DNA of 64,000 bases, taken from NCBI RefSeq assembly GCF_009931115.1, contig NZ_CP047491.1, positions 2,369,501 through 2,433,500 on the forward strand, read 5' to 3'. Under the pieces are notes generated by a model. The model made no database searches. It was not told the origin of the DNA and saw nothing but the letters and a program-made list of their open reading frames with translations. Both the position numbers and the translations under genes were made by a program. Positions 1-9,518 of this stretch are shown here, piece by piece (position 1 is the stretch's first letter; every line of letters starts with the position of its first letter). The DNA is from Microbulbifer hydrolyticus (GTDB lineage: Bacteria > Pseudomonadota > Gammaproteobacteria > Pseudomonadales > Cellvibrionaceae).

Positions 1-885
1 AGTGAGGTTGATAAATCCGGAACCCCTCTGCGTGCGCGCTACCTCGGTACGCTGGTGCCGCAGTTTGAGATAGAACCTGCACTCTGGAGCCTCTGGAGCC
101 TGGTGGATCAAGTGGAGCTGAGGGACCGCCGAGGTGACAGGGCATTCGACTCGAGTGAATCGCGCCTTACCATGGGCCTCCACAGGCCCATCAGCCCAAA
201 AGCATATTTTGGTGCATCACTGGCCGTATCCAGATACGACAGCGAGGGACTCCGCGGTTACCTGAATACGAAAGCGGATCGAATTTCCGTTGGCCCCTAC
301 CTCGGCTATGACATCGGCAGCTCCCTGACGGCCAACGCCTCACTCAATTACTCCTATACGGACACAGACATCGCGCTGGCGGGATTTCAGGGCGGCAATA
401 AAGTAGATGAGTGGTCTTTAAACCTGGGCCTGTCCGGGTTTTACCGCTGGGGAGATTGGGGGCTGCTACCCCGCGCGCAACTCAATTATTCCTATTTCGA
501 TACCTCGCATTCCTTTCTCGGTGGAGAACTGCGAGGCGAAACGGTAGAACTGAATATCCGCGACAAAAGCGGTGACCTCAGCTACTCCGAAACCAGTGTT
601 ATGTTTTTGAGAAGTGTAAAACTGCAAAACGCAGGAAGGATCACACCCTATATCGAGCTCGGGGCAAGAATTGCGTTCGACTTGCAGAGCGACCTCGACA
701 CTGCGCGGGGAATCACGAGTGGAGGCTATCAGGCGAGCAGCAAAGTGGCAGGTTTCGCCCGGCTCGGCACGCGCTGGGTCGTATCCGACTCCAACTACCT
801 GGACTTTGAAGTTTCTCAGGAAAACATCGATGAAGACGGCCTGGAGATTTGGAGAGGCAGGCTTCTCTTCCAGCAAGCCTTCTGA
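1..885 (+). CDS. Autotransporter beta-domain protein, 5'-truncated by the window edge
   Basis: The frame is open from base 1, so this is the C-terminal part (about 294 residues) of a longer gene. The visible part is a run of alternating amphipathic, aromatic-rich strands (for example YFGASLAVSRYD, NASLNYSYTDTD, LNYSYFDTS) ending in a terminal phenylalanine (FQQAF). This is the usual signature of an outer-membrane beta-barrel recognised by BamA. The pattern and length of about 260-290 residues fit the autotransporter beta-domain that anchors a passenger in the outer membrane. The passenger would lie upstream of the window, so its function cannot be judged. No gene lies between it and the convergent peptidase gene. 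Confidence 0.7.
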   Translation, partial: SEVDKSGTPLRARYLGTLVPQFEIEPALWSLWSLVDQVELRDRRGDRAFDSSESRLTMGLHRPISPKAYFGASLAVSRYDSEGLRGYLNTKADRISVGPYLGYDIGSSLTANASLNYSYTDTDIALAGFQGGNKVDEWSLNLGLSGFYRWGDWGLLPRAQLNYSYFDTSHSFLGGELRGETVELNIRDKSGDLSYSETSVMFLRSVKLQNAGRITPYIELGARIAFDLQSDLDTARGITSGGYQASSKVAGFARLGTRWVVSDSNYLDFEVSQENIDEDGLEIWRGRLLFQQAF

Positions 886-930
886 CGGGCTGTCACCACG
901 CTTTCATCAAGTGGCATCACAAACTTACGA

Positions 931-966
931 GCAAAAAAAAGCTGCGGCCCATGAGGACCGCAGCTT
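931..966 (-). terminator. Rho-independent terminator of the M3 peptidase gene
   Basis: A perfect 9-bp stem, AAGCTGCGG/CCGCAGCTT (939-947 with 958-966), is followed on the minus strand by a run of eight T. It lies 25 bases after the stop codon of the peptidase gene, as expected for its terminator. Confidence 0.9.
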
Positions 967-990
967 GTCTACCTTAGCAAGAGTTACCGG

Positions 991-3213
991 TTATTCGCCG
1001 GCAGACGCGGTTGCTTCGGCTTTTTCGCCCGGCACCGGGAAACCACGGTCACGCATCAGCGGCTCGATGCCGGCATCGCGACCACGGAACAGACGGTAGG
1101 CCTCCGCCGGATCGATCGCGTTACGCGGCGCGAACAGGTACTTCACCAGCTTGCCGGCCACTTCCTTATCGTAGAACCCACCTTCTGCCTCCGCGAATGC
1201 CTCAGACGCATCGGAAGTCAGCACGTCAGCCCACATGTATCCGTAGTAGCCCGCTGAGTAACCTTCACCGGAGAAAATATGCCCGAAGTGCGGCGTACGG
1301 TGACGCATCACCAGCTCCGATGGCATACCCAGCCCAGTCAGCGTTTCACGCTCGAATTTGTCCGGATCGATACCCTCGGGATCGGCGGTGTGCAGCTTCA
1401 TATCCACCAGTGCGGACGCCAGGTACTCGGTAGTGGCGAAGCCCTGGTTGAAGTTGGCGGCCTTTTTGAGCTTTGCCACCAGCTCCGCCGGGATCGCTTC
1501 ACCGGTTTTGTAATGCACCAGGTAATTGTCGATGATCGGATCCGTGCTCAACCAGCGCTCCAGCAGCTGCGACTGGAACTCGGTATAGTCACGCACACCG
1601 CTGTTCAGGGTCGGGTAGCTCACGTTGGACGCGAGGAAGTGCAGCGCGTGGCCAAACTCATGGAAAAAGGTTTTTGCATCGTCCCAACCAACCAGTACAG
1701 GCTCGCCCGGCGCGCCTTTAATAAAATTGGAGTTGTTGGATGCGAGTACGGTTTTCTTGCCATCAAAGGTGGTGTGATCACGGTACATGCTAGCCCAGGC
1801 CCCAGAACGCTTACCGGTGCGGGCAAACGGATCCAGGTACCACAGGCCAATGTGCTCGCCAGTGGTCTTGTCTGTGACTTCCCACACTTTCACGTCTTCG
1901 TGGAAGACCGGCACACTGCCCTCTTCTACCGGGGTGAAGCTGAAGTTGAACAGCTCACCGGCAACATAGAACATGCCTTCGCGCAGCTTATCCAGCTGCA
2001 GGTACTGCTTCACTTCATCGGAGTTCAGGTCGTACTTGGCTTTGCGGACCTTCTCTGCGTAGAAGCGGTAGTCCCACGGCTCAATCTTGATACCGGCTTT
2101 TTCCGCATCCGCGACAGCCTGCATGTCCGCCACTTCTTCGTGTACACGGGCAACCGCTGCCGGCCATACCGCTTCCATCAGCTCAATTGCATTCTGCGGG
2201 TTCTTCGCCATGCGATTCTGCAGGCGCCACTGCGCGTAATTATCGAAACCAAGCAGCGCCACACGCTCGTCACGCAACTGCAGGATCTCTGCAATAATTG
2301 CATTGTTGTCGTGTTCACCGCCGTTGTCACCGCGGCTGTAGTAGTTGGTCCAAACCTTCTCGCGCAGCGCACGGTCTTCTGAATAGGTCAGGAACGGGTC
2401 CATCGAAGAGCGGGTATTTTTGATCGCATACTTGCCCTTCTGGCCCTTTTCCTCAGCCATTGAGGCAGCTGCCTTCACGAAAGATTCCGGCAGGCCTGCC
2501 AGCTGATCTTCGGTCAGGAAAATATCGTAGCCTTCCTCGTCCGCCAGGACGTTGTTGGCAAACTTGGTGTGCAGCTCCGCCAGGCGCGTATTGATTTCCG
2601 CATAGCGTTTCTTGTCTTCACCTGACAGGGTCGCACCATTGGTTGCAAACTGGTCGTACACCAGCTCAACCACACGCTTCTGCTCAGCGGTCAGGTCCGA
2701 ATCATTACGGGCCTCATACACCGCTTTAACGCGTTGGAACAATTTGTCGTTCTGGATGATTTTGGAGTTGAAAGCAGACAGCTTGGGAGCCATTTCCGCC
2801 TGTACTGCGCGGAATTCCGGGGAGGACATATTTCCGCTCCAGATGCCCCAGTAGGTGAACACCTTGCCGAGAGCCTTGCCGCTGCGCTCCATCTCTTCGA
2901 TGGTGTTGGCAAACGTCGGCGCTTCCGGATTGCTGGCTATCTTTTCAATCTGCGCCAGGTTTTCCGCCATGCCGTATTCGAGGGCAGGCTTCAGGTCTTC
3001 GACCTTCATTTTGTCGAATGCGGGCACACCACCGTAAGGGCCCTTCCACTCCGCCAGCAGTGCGTTATTCTCGGCTACATCCGCAACAACTGCTGCAGAA
3101 GCAACGGCCTGCTCGGCGGGCTTCGCGGCCTGTGTCTGTTCGGCTTCTTTGCTGCAGCCGGCAACGGTTGCCAGTGCCGCGGCGATGGACATCGCGATCA
3201 GTGTTTGACGCAT
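991..3213 (-). CDS. dcp: M3 family oligopeptidase / peptidyl-dipeptidase (Dcp-like) lipoprotein
   Basis: This is a 740-residue zinc metallopeptidase of the M3 (thimet oligopeptidase) family. The catalytic HEFGH motif (HExxH) is at about residue 518, followed by the family's C-terminal region (FGHIFSGEGYSAGYYGYMWAD). The N terminus is a lipoprotein signal peptide with lipobox TVAGC, so the enzyme should be anchored in the periplasm, unlike the cytoplasmic E. coli Dcp. The family releases dipeptides from the C terminus of peptides. An AGAGGA ribosome site precedes the ATG. It is monocistronic with its own terminator. The family is certain; Dcp versus a general oligopeptidase activity is inferred. 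Confidence 0.92.
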   Translation of the reverse strand: MRQTLIAMSIAAALATVAGCSKEAEQTQAAKPAEQAVASAAVVADVAENNALLAEWKGPYGGVPAFDKMKVEDLKPALEYGMAENLAQIEKIASNPEAPTFANTIEEMERSGKALGKVFTYWGIWSGNMSSPEFRAVQAEMAPKLSAFNSKIIQNDKLFQRVKAVYEARNDSDLTAEQKRVVELVYDQFATNGATLSGEDKKRYAEINTRLAELHTKFANNVLADEEGYDIFLTEDQLAGLPESFVKAAASMAEEKGQKGKYAIKNTRSSMDPFLTYSEDRALREKVWTNYYSRGDNGGEHDNNAIIAEILQLRDERVALLGFDNYAQWRLQNRMAKNPQNAIELMEAVWPAAVARVHEEVADMQAVADAEKAGIKIEPWDYRFYAEKVRKAKYDLNSDEVKQYLQLDKLREGMFYVAGELFNFSFTPVEEGSVPVFHEDVKVWEVTDKTTGEHIGLWYLDPFARTGKRSGAWASMYRDHTTFDGKKTVLASNNSNFIKGAPGEPVLVGWDDAKTFFHEFGHALHFLASNVSYPTLNSGVRDYTEFQSQLLERWLSTDPIIDNYLVHYKTGEAIPAELVAKLKKAANFNQGFATTEYLASALVDMKLHTADPEGIDPDKFERETLTGLGMPSELVMRHRTPHFGHIFSGEGYSAGYYGYMWADVLTSDASEAFAEAEGGFYDKEVAGKLVKYLFAPRNAIDPAEAYRLFRGRDAGIEPLMRDRGFPVPGEKAEATASAGE

Positions 3214-3606
3214 CGACTCTATCCTCTAGAACATATTAGATTTTTAAAATTTTGACCGCCCGGAGTGTACCCCGGGGTGGCAGATCTCGCTACGATCCGG
3301 GGACAAGCCCGCAACTTCATATGGCAAAGCACGGAATCAACAGGATTTACCCCTAACATTGATTAACTTTACAGTCGGTTTGGTGGTGAATGAATTTAGC
3401 CGCCATTTGATAACGGCGTATTACGTGGATAGTTTATTCGCTGTAATAGTCAGAGTTAATGACGTGGCGATTCACATTCGGCACTATTTCGAGCCGAAAT
3501 AACTTCGGGCCGCCGGCGCGATACCGAGGGTCAAGAAGCGGGCTTAAGGGGGGTGGTTGTTAAAAGAATCCAGGAAAATCCGTACACGCCTGATGGCACC
3601 GGCTCT
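3214..3606. other. Intergenic region, 393 bp, no gene seen
   Basis: No open frame with coding character and no RNA gene was recognised. The right part lies downstream of the glutathione-transferase-like gene and the left part should contain the promoter of the M3 peptidase gene, but I see no clear -35/-10 pair. A short GC palindrome (ACCCCGGGGT) lies near 3268. Confidence 0.6.
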
Positions 3607-4290
3607 TTAGCCCCGGCGCCGGTCCTCCACAATGGCCCCCACTGCAAGCAGCTCTTGCTCGTGCTCAACCTCCCGCCAGGGCTCATCCAGGGCGGCTGCA
3701 ATCCACGACTGCACCCCGGGGAGAGCCAGAATCCGCTCACAATAGTGCATTGCCTCTGCGCTGAGCGTGAGTTGATACCCGGACAGGCGAATGACCACCG
3801 GCGCAAAGAATGCATCCACTGCGGTGAACGCTTGCCCTCCAAGGAACGGCCCCCCAAACCGGGACAGCCCCTGCCGCCAGAGCTCATCGATGCGGTCGAG
3901 ATCTTTCTGCAGGGACCTGTCCACCTGATTGAGGGCCACAGTTACCCCGCAACTCATACTGCACTGATTGCGCAACGCAAAAAATCCAGCGTGCATTTCC
4001 GACGCAGCGCAACGGGCCCAGGCTCTCGCCCGCTTATCTTGCGGCCATACGCGGGGGTATGCCTCGTAGAGGTATTCGGTGATGGCCAGCGAGTCCCATA
4101 TGGTGGTATCGCCGTCGACCAGACACGGCACCAGGCCGGTTGGCGAGAATTTTCGGAACTTGCTCCAGCTACCGCCTTCGTCAAATGGTACCAGTTGCTC
4201 TTCAAATTGAATGTCGAGTTCCGTTGCCAGTAGCCAGGGACGCAGGGACCAGGATGAATAGTTTTTGTTGCCAATAAAAAGTTGATACAC
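3607..4290 (-). CDS. Glutathione S-transferase family protein
   Basis: This is a 227-residue cytosolic-GST-type protein. The N-terminal thioredoxin-like domain has the subgroup opening FIGNKNYSSWSLRPWLL and the cis-Pro segment TGLVPCLVDGD. A helical C-terminal domain follows. It probably conjugates or reduces small electrophiles with glutathione; the substrate is unknown. The start is GTG, chosen because AAGGAG lies six bases upstream and no better ATG exists. It follows the DAHP synthase gene on the same strand with a gap of about 50 bp, so co-transcription is possible. Confidence 0.85.
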   Translation of the reverse strand: MYQLFIGNKNYSSWSLRPWLLATELDIQFEEQLVPFDEGGSWSKFRKFSPTGLVPCLVDGDTTIWDSLAITEYLYEAYPRVWPQDKRARAWARCAASEMHAGFFALRNQCSMSCGVTVALNQVDRSLQKDLDRIDELWRQGLSRFGGPFLGGQAFTAVDAFFAPVVIRLSGYQLTLSAEAMHYCERILALPGVQSWIAAALDEPWREVEHEQELLAVGAIVEDRRRG

Positions 4291-4341
4291 CCCGATCTCC
4301 TTATCCGGTTTTTTTGATAAAAGTTATGCTACCCGAGCAAT

Positions 4342-5739
4342 TTAACGGGTCCCTGTGCGGCCGTCGCGCAGCATTTCAGAAATGCAGAACGCGAGCTCCA
4401 GTACCTGGTCCGCATTCAGGCGCGGGTCGCACTGGGTGCGGTAACAACTCGCGAGATCCGCGTCCGAAATTTTCCACGCGCCGCCGGTACATTCGGTGAC
4501 GTGCTGGCCGGTCATCTCAAGGTGGATACCGCCCGGGTGCGTACCCTCGGCACGATGCACCGCGAAGAAATCGCGGATTTCCCGCAGGATATTGTCGAAG
4601 TTGCGAGTCTTGAATCCACTGGATGCTTTCTCGGTATTACCGTGCATGGGGTCAGTACTCCACACGACGGAGCGCCCTTCCCTTTCCACCGCGCGTACCA
4701 GTGCGGGCAATTTGTCACCAAGGGTGTCCGCGCCCATACGGGTGATCAACGTCAAACGGCCCGGCTCGTTGTTCGGGTTCAGGCAGTCGATCAGGCGAAT
4801 CAGCTCATCCGTATCCATACCGGGGCCGACTTTGACCCCGATGGGATTCCACACACCGGCCAGGAACTCGATATGTGCAGCATCCAGCTGGCGTGTGCGC
4901 TCGCCGATCCACAGCATATGCGCGGAGCAGTCGTACCACTTACCGGTGAGGCTGTCGGTGCGGGTCAGCGCCTGCTCGTAGTTCAGCAGCAGCGCCTCGT
5001 GTGAGGTATAGAGAGTGGTCTCGCGAATGGCCGGCGTATTCGAAGAGTTGACACCACAGACCGCCATGAACTCCAGCGCATCCTGAAGGCGCTCGGCAAG
5101 CTGTGAGTAACGGTCGCGCTGCGGATTGTTTTCCAGATAACTCAGGTTCCAGGCGTGCACCTGGTGCAGGTCCGCCAGGCCACCCTGGGCAAAGGCACGC
5201 AGCAGATTCAACGTGGCGGCAGACTGGTTGTACGCCGTCAGCATCCGCTCGGGATCCGGCACCCGTGCCTGCGCGGTAAAGTCGATACCGTTGATGATAT
5301 CGCCGCGATAGCTCGGCAGCTCAACGCCATCCACGGTTTCCATATCCGCAGAGCGCGGCTTGGCATACTGCCCGGCCATGCGCGCAACTTTTACTACCGG
5401 CAGGTTCCCGGCAAACGTCAGCACCACGGCCATTTGCAGAAGCACCTTGAAGGTGTCGCGAATCCTGTTTGCATTGAAATCCGCAAACGATTCCGCACAG
5501 TCGCCACCCTGCAGTAAAAACGCCTTGCCCTCGGCCACTTCCGCCAACTGACGGCGGAGCTCCCTGGCCTCCTCTGCAAATACCAGCGGTGGGTATCCAG
5601 CCAGTTGCTGCTCAACGGCTTCGACTTCGGCTGCAGACGGGTATTTAGGCTGCTGGTGCGCCGGTCGTTTGCGCCAGCTGGTGGGGTCCCAGGGTTTTAC
5701 TAACGGTTCGGACACGGGGGCTTCTACCTCAACTTCCAT
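4342..5739 (-). CDS. 3-deoxy-7-phosphoheptulonate synthase, class II (plant-type DAHP synthase)
   Basis: A 465-residue enzyme for the first step of the shikimate pathway: phosphoenolpyruvate plus erythrose-4-phosphate gives DAHP. Class II hallmarks are visible: N-terminal [29 protein letters not shown], a central [10 protein letters not shown] and the C-terminal block [14 protein letters not shown]...CDPRLNADQ (about residue 416 on). Length is normal for the class. It lies 98 bp downstream of the aromatic aminotransferase gene on the same strand. Class II enzymes occur in many non-enteric gammaproteobacteria, some tied to secondary metabolism; here the neighbours suggest primary aromatic amino acid metabolism. 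Confidence 0.95.
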   Translation of the reverse strand: MEVEVEAPVSEPLVKPWDPTSWRKRPAHQQPKYPSAAEVEAVEQQLAGYPPLVFAEEARELRRQLAEVAEGKAFLLQGGDCAESFADFNANRIRDTFKVLLQMAVVLTFAGNLPVVKVARMAGQYAKPRSADMETVDGVELPSYRGDIINGIDFTAQARVPDPERMLTAYNQSAATLNLLRAFAQGGLADLHQVHAWNLSYLENNPQRDRYSQLAERLQDALEFMAVCGVNSSNTPAIRETTLYTSHEALLLNYEQALTRTDSLTGKWYDCSAHMLWIGERTRQLDAAHIEFLAGVWNPIGVKVGPGMDTDELIRLIDCLNPNNEPGRLTLITRMGADTLGDKLPALVRAVEREGRSVVWSTDPMHGNTEKASSGFKTRNFDNILREIRDFFAVHRAEGTHPGGIHLEMTGQHVTECTGGAWKISDADLASCYRTQCDPRLNADQVLELAFCISEMLRDGRTGTR

Positions 5740-5837
5740 ATTCGGCTCGACATCAATAATTCACAGAGCGCACCGCCGGCCTGGCGGCACACTGTCAGAG
5801 GGTTTTTAAGTTGCGGTGCGGGACCGCAGTTCAATAA

Positions 5838-7034
5838 TCAGCTATCCAGCACTTCCGCTACGGATTTGCAGAAGTACGCCATATTGTTCCGGCTCAGGCC
5901 GGCGATGCTGATACGGCTGGAATCTACCATATAAATGGAATAATCCTGTTGCAGCTTCTGCACTTGCTCCGGGGTGATCCCCAGAAATGAGAACATGCCC
6001 TTCTGCTGCTGAATAAACCCAAAATCACCCGCGGCACCGGCAGCATGGAGGCTGTCCACCACACCACTGCGCAGGGTGTTGATGCGCTCTCGCATTTCGG
6101 TGAGTTCTGCTTCCCAGTTGGCACGCAGGCTGGCGTCGGTGAGGATGGATTCGACAATGGCACCACCGTGGTTTGGCGGCATGGAGTAGTTGCCACGTAC
6201 AACGTTCAGCAACTGGCTCTGGCCGCGGTCAGCGGTTTCGGCGTCACGGTAAATCACCATCGCCAGTCCCACGCGCTCGCGATAGAGGCCGAAATTTTTC
6301 GAGCACGATGCCGCCACCAGCATCTCGGGAACGGATTCCGCCATCAATCGCAGGCCGAATGCGTCCGCATCCAGGCTCTCGCCGAACCCCTGGTACGCCA
6401 TGTCAATAAACGGGGTAAAGCCCTGCTTTTGCGCCATTTCCACCAGGACTTTCCACTGCTCGCGACTCAGATCCGCACCGCAGGGGTTGTGACAACAGGC
6501 ATGGAACAGCACAAGGTCGCCCTCACCTACCTGTTTCAGCGTCTCCACCATGGCGTCAAACTGGAGACTGCTGGTGGCGCGGTCGTAGTATGGATAGCTT
6601 TTGATTTGCAGGCCGGCATTGCCCAGCAGGGGCACATGATTGGCCCAGGTGGGATCGCTCACCCAAATGGTTGCGCCGGCCTTGGCGCGGTCGGAAAACT
6701 CCGCCAAAACACGCAGGGCGCCACAGCCACCGGGTGTCTGCGCCGAGCGTACACGGTTGCCGACCAAAGCGGGATGCCCGGCGCCCAGCACCAGTTCCTG
6801 CATCGCACTGTTGAAGCCCGGGGTACCCGCAGGGCCGATGTATGCCTTGGTCTCTTCATGCTGAAGCAGGCGGGTTTCCGCCTCCTTTACCGCCTGCAGA
6901 ACCGGAGTATGTCCAGCCTCGTCTTTATACACACCCACCCCCAGGTCGATCTTGTTGGGGTTTTCATCGGCGCGGTAAGCCGCCAGCAGGCCAAGAATGG
7001 GATCCGCCGGCAGGCTGTTCAGGTGATCAAACAT
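5838..7034 (-). CDS. tyrB: Aromatic amino acid aminotransferase
   Basis: This is a 398-residue class I PLP-dependent aminotransferase of the AspC/TyrB group. The PLP lysine lies in SCSKNFGLYRERVG (about residue 246); the pyridine-binding HACCHNPCGADLS and the C-terminal MVDSSRISIAGL are present. It interconverts tyrosine or phenylalanine and their keto acids, and possibly aspartate. An in-frame start lies 63 bases upstream, but the ATG used here is preceded by CAGGAG at six bases and gives the family's usual length. It lies downstream of a MarR regulator with divergent maleylacetoacetate isomerase, which hints at tyrosine catabolism. TyrB versus AspC specificity cannot be decided by eye. Confidence 0.9.
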   Translation of the reverse strand: MFDHLNSLPADPILGLLAAYRADENPNKIDLGVGVYKDEAGHTPVLQAVKEAETRLLQHEETKAYIGPAGTPGFNSAMQELVLGAGHPALVGNRVRSAQTPGGCGALRVLAEFSDRAKAGATIWVSDPTWANHVPLLGNAGLQIKSYPYYDRATSSLQFDAMVETLKQVGEGDLVLFHACCHNPCGADLSREQWKVLVEMAQKQGFTPFIDMAYQGFGESLDADAFGLRLMAESVPEMLVAASCSKNFGLYRERVGLAMVIYRDAETADRGQSQLLNVVRGNYSMPPNHGGAIVESILTDASLRANWEAELTEMRERINTLRSGVVDSLHAAGAAGDFGFIQQQKGMFSFLGITPEQVQKLQQDYSIYMVDSSRISIAGLSRNNMAYFCKSVAEVLDS

Positions 7035-7138
7035 GGTAACTCCTGGTAATTCGCGCCGGCGTGTCAGCGGGGGACTCACCGGCCTGTGAAACGTCAATTC
7101 GGAAAAGATGGAAATAAGAATGGCAGAAGATTCGGGGA

Positions 7139-7660
7139 TCAGTCGATCAGCCCGCGGTTGGCCCAGTCCTGCGCACGCGCCATCAGTTTTTCGATGATGC
7201 TATCGAGCTGATTACGCTCGTCGGTAGACAGTGAGCCCATCAGGTCATTCTCGTATTGCTGCGCCAAGGGCACGATGCGCTCGTAGACGTCGCGCCCAAG
7301 ATCCGACAGGTTGAGCACCTGGCGGCGGCGGTCTGCAAGATCTTCACTGCGGGTGATGTAGTCGTTCTTGATCAGGATGGACACGGCGCGGCTGATGGCG
7401 ACCTTGTCCATGGCAGTCTGTTCGACCAGGTCTGCGGCAGAAAGGTTGGGAAAGCGACCCAGGATCGCCATTACGCGCCACGCGGGAATGGTCAGATCAA
7501 AACGTGCACTGTAGGCGTCGGCAATGGCATTGCTCACCCGGTTGGACAGCACCGACAGACGGTACGGCAGGAATTTCTCCAAGCGCAGGTCATCCGGACG
7601 CACAGCATCAATGGGGTCAGATAACTCAGTGATTTCGCTCTTGGTATTATCAGTTGTCAT
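7139..7660 (-). CDS. MarR family transcriptional regulator
   Basis: A 173-residue protein with the MarR winged helix: the recognition region LSAADLVEQTAMDKVAISRAVSILIKN is followed by the wing DLADRRRQVLNLSDLG. An N-terminal extension of about 30 residues precedes the domain. MarR proteins bind short palindromes as dimers and often release DNA on binding aromatic ligands. It is divergent from the maleylacetoacetate isomerase gene and upstream of the aromatic aminotransferase gene, so control of aromatic amino acid degradation is a reasonable inference. Confidence 0.9.
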   Translation of the reverse strand: MTTDNTKSEITELSDPIDAVRPDDLRLEKFLPYRLSVLSNRVSNAIADAYSARFDLTIPAWRVMAILGRFPNLSAADLVEQTAMDKVAISRAVSILIKNDYITRSEDLADRRRQVLNLSDLGRDVYERIVPLAQQYENDLMGSLSTDERNQLDSIIEKLMARAQDWANRGLID

Positions 7661-7891
7661 CGCGGTTCATTCACCTGCTAGGGACGGGTTGTACCAGTTT
7701 TTAAATGTAACTAAAATTGGTTTCAATTGTAACCACTGCCGCAGGATTTTTTGGCAGCTTGATGGTCTGGCAGCCGCCACCGATGAAAAAGTCTTCCACC
7801 GGGCTCGCCTGTGCGGACAAACACCAGCACCAGACGACGTTGGCCGCGCATTATACGGCGTTTCACGCCATTTTTGACAGGATTCAGATAT
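7661..7891. promoter_or_regulatory. Divergent promoter region between marR-like and maiA
   Basis: This 231-bp space is shared by two divergent genes. The AT-rich stretch 7690-7735 contains GTAACT and GTAACC spaced by about two helical turns, and a CAATTG palindrome beside the partly mirrored TTGGTTTCAATTG. These are plausible operator elements for the adjacent MarR protein, but no perfect long palindrome is present. Confidence 0.4.
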
Positions 7892-8527
7892 ATGGAACTC
7901 CACGGCTATTTCCGCTCCTCCGCCAGCTACCGGGTGCGGATCGCACTCAACCTCAAGGGGCTCGCGTACGACTACCAACCGGTAAACCTGCTTAAGGGAG
8001 AGCAGAAAGAGCCCGGTTACCGCAGCCTCAACCCTCAGGGACTGGTGCCGGCGCTGATCGATAGCGGCCACGTGTTTACCCAGTCCCTGGCGATCATGGA
8101 GTGGCTCGACGAGCAACACCCCCAACCCGCCCTGCTCCCCGCAGACAGCCTTGCCCGCGCCAGGGTGCGCGCGCTCGCCTACAACGTGGCCTGCGATATC
8201 CAGCCAGTACAGAACCTCAGGGTACTCAAGTACATCCAGTCGGAGCTGGGCGCGAGCGACGAGCAGAAAGTGGAATGGATCCGTCACTGGATAGACAACG
8301 GCTTTAACGCACTGGAGACCCAGCTGGATGGACAGGGGGGGACCTTTGCCGGTGGCGACACCCCGGGCCTGTTCGAGTGCTGCCTCATTCCCCAGATATA
8401 CAACGCGGAGCGCTTTGGCATGGTGCTCGGGAATTACCCCCGTATCGCCAGTATCGCTGAGGCCTGCGCCGCATTGCCGGCGTTTGAAAAGGCCCGCCCG
8501 GAAAACCAGCCCGACAGCACCGTCTGA
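7892..8527 (+). CDS. maiA: Maleylacetoacetate isomerase (zeta-class GST)
   Basis: The protein has 211 residues, the normal MaiA length. The zeta-class N terminus YFRSSASYRVRIALNLKG carries the S-S-x-S/C-x-R-x-R-I-A-L signature, with NPQGLVPALID and QSLAIMEWLDE following. It isomerises maleylacetoacetate to fumarylacetoacetate in the homogentisate pathway using glutathione. The ATG at 7892 is preferred to an upstream in-frame start because the family motif begins immediately after it. The homogentisate dioxygenase and fumarylacetoacetase genes are not in the window. It ends one base from the convergent mechanosensitive channel gene. Confidence 0.92.
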   Translation: MELHGYFRSSASYRVRIALNLKGLAYDYQPVNLLKGEQKEPGYRSLNPQGLVPALIDSGHVFTQSLAIMEWLDEQHPQPALLPADSLARARVRALAYNVACDIQPVQNLRVLKYIQSELGASDEQKVEWIRHWIDNGFNALETQLDGQGGTFAGGDTPGLFECCLIPQIYNAERFGMVLGNYPRIASIAEACAALPAFEKARPENQPDSTV

Positions 8528-8528
8528 G

Positions 8529-9518
8529 CTATACGTCGCGCTCGGGAGCCTCGTCACTCCTACTGGCCAGTGACAAAGGCTCCTTGAATGTGAGCGTGCG
8601 ATACGGGAATGGTATTTCGATGCCGGCTTCGTCCAGCGCGCGTTTCACCGCGGTAACCACCTCCCCTCTGGACCGGCGCTCCTCCAGCGGCGTCGATCCC
8701 GCCCACCAGGTCACTTCGATGTCGATGCTGCTGTCGCCAAAGCCCTGCGGGAATATCTGAATCGGCTCGTCGTCCCGCACCGTTTCGCATTTTCCTACCG
8801 CCGCATTGATGACCTCTACCGCTGTCACCACGTCTTCACCATACGCCACGCCCGCGATGATCGTGATACGGCGCTTGTTGCGATCGGTGAGAATTTCGCA
8901 GGGATTTTTAAACAGAAACAGATTGGGAACGATCACCAGCTCACCGGTGGTACGGCGAATGGTCGTGTTGCGCACTTCCACTGCCTCCACCCTGCCCTCC
9001 ACGTTTTCGCACTTGATCACGTCACCCGCTTCAAAGGGAAACCGCCACAGGATAAGAATGCCGGCGAAGAAATTTTCGAAGATATCCTTGAAGGCAAAAC
9101 CCACTGCTACAGAGAGCAAGCCGAGCCCCCCGAGCGCCCTTGCGGGAGTCAACCCGGGGAACAGCACCATTGCAGTAAACAGAAGCCCGAGTAGCCAGAT
9201 AAATATGCGGGTCAGGCGAACGATCAAATCCTGAAGGGAGGGCTTTGGCGTGGTTTTTCTGGCAAACCGGCGGGCAAACTTCCCCGCGAAAGTAGCCATC
9301 CCCCACGTCAGCACCAGCATCAAAACGCTGGCGATAAAGAACGGAATATGTCCAAGGAAGCCCTCCCAGATACTGGTAAGGGAAACCATGACCGTATCGA
9401 CCACTTCCGAAAATGACGATGGCGCCACCTTGGCCAGTTCCAGGGCCTCAGCCAGCTCCTTCGCCTTGTCGGGATCCACCGGCTGTACCGGGTTGGACTG
9501 CCCCAGCCAACTAGACAT
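8529..9518 (-). CDS. Small-conductance mechanosensitive channel (MscS family)
   Basis: A 329-residue membrane channel. Three hydrophobic spans lie at about residues 55-75, 95-115 and 120-150. The third is the pore-lining TM3 with its Gly/Ala pattern (ALGGLGLLSVAVGFAFKDIFENFFAGILIL region), followed by the MscS beta domain (GDVIKCENVEGRVEAVEVRNTTIRR) and the C-terminal alpha/beta domain. It should open under hypo-osmotic membrane tension. The ATG overlaps the stop of the upstream oxygenase gene by eight bases, so the two are translationally coupled; a TTG further upstream is less likely. Confidence 0.9.
   Translation of the reverse strand: MSSWLGQSNPVQPVDPDKAKELAEALELAKVAPSSFSEVVDTVMVSLTSIWEGFLGHIPFFIASVLMLVLTWGMATFAGKFARRFARKTTPKPSLQDLIVRLTRIFIWLLGLLFTAMVLFPGLTPARALGGLGLLSVAVGFAFKDIFENFFAGILILWRFPFEAGDVIKCENVEGRVEAVEVRNTTIRRTTGELVIVPNLFLFKNPCEILTDRNKRRITIIAGVAYGEDVVTAVEVINAAVGKCETVRDDEPIQIFPQGFGDSSIDIEVTWWAGSTPLEERRSRGEVVTAVKRALDEAGIEIPFPYRTLTFKEPLSLASRSDEAPERDV

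Noticed and set aside
1279..2382. A 367-codon plus-strand frame opposite the M3 peptidase gene
   Set aside because: It is antisense to the catalytic domain of a well-supported gene and shows no family similarity or ribosome site.
5740..5837. TyrR box or attenuator in front of the DAHP synthase gene
   Set aside because: No TGTAAA-N6-TTTACA-type site and no terminator with T-run is present; only a short GC hairpin is seen.
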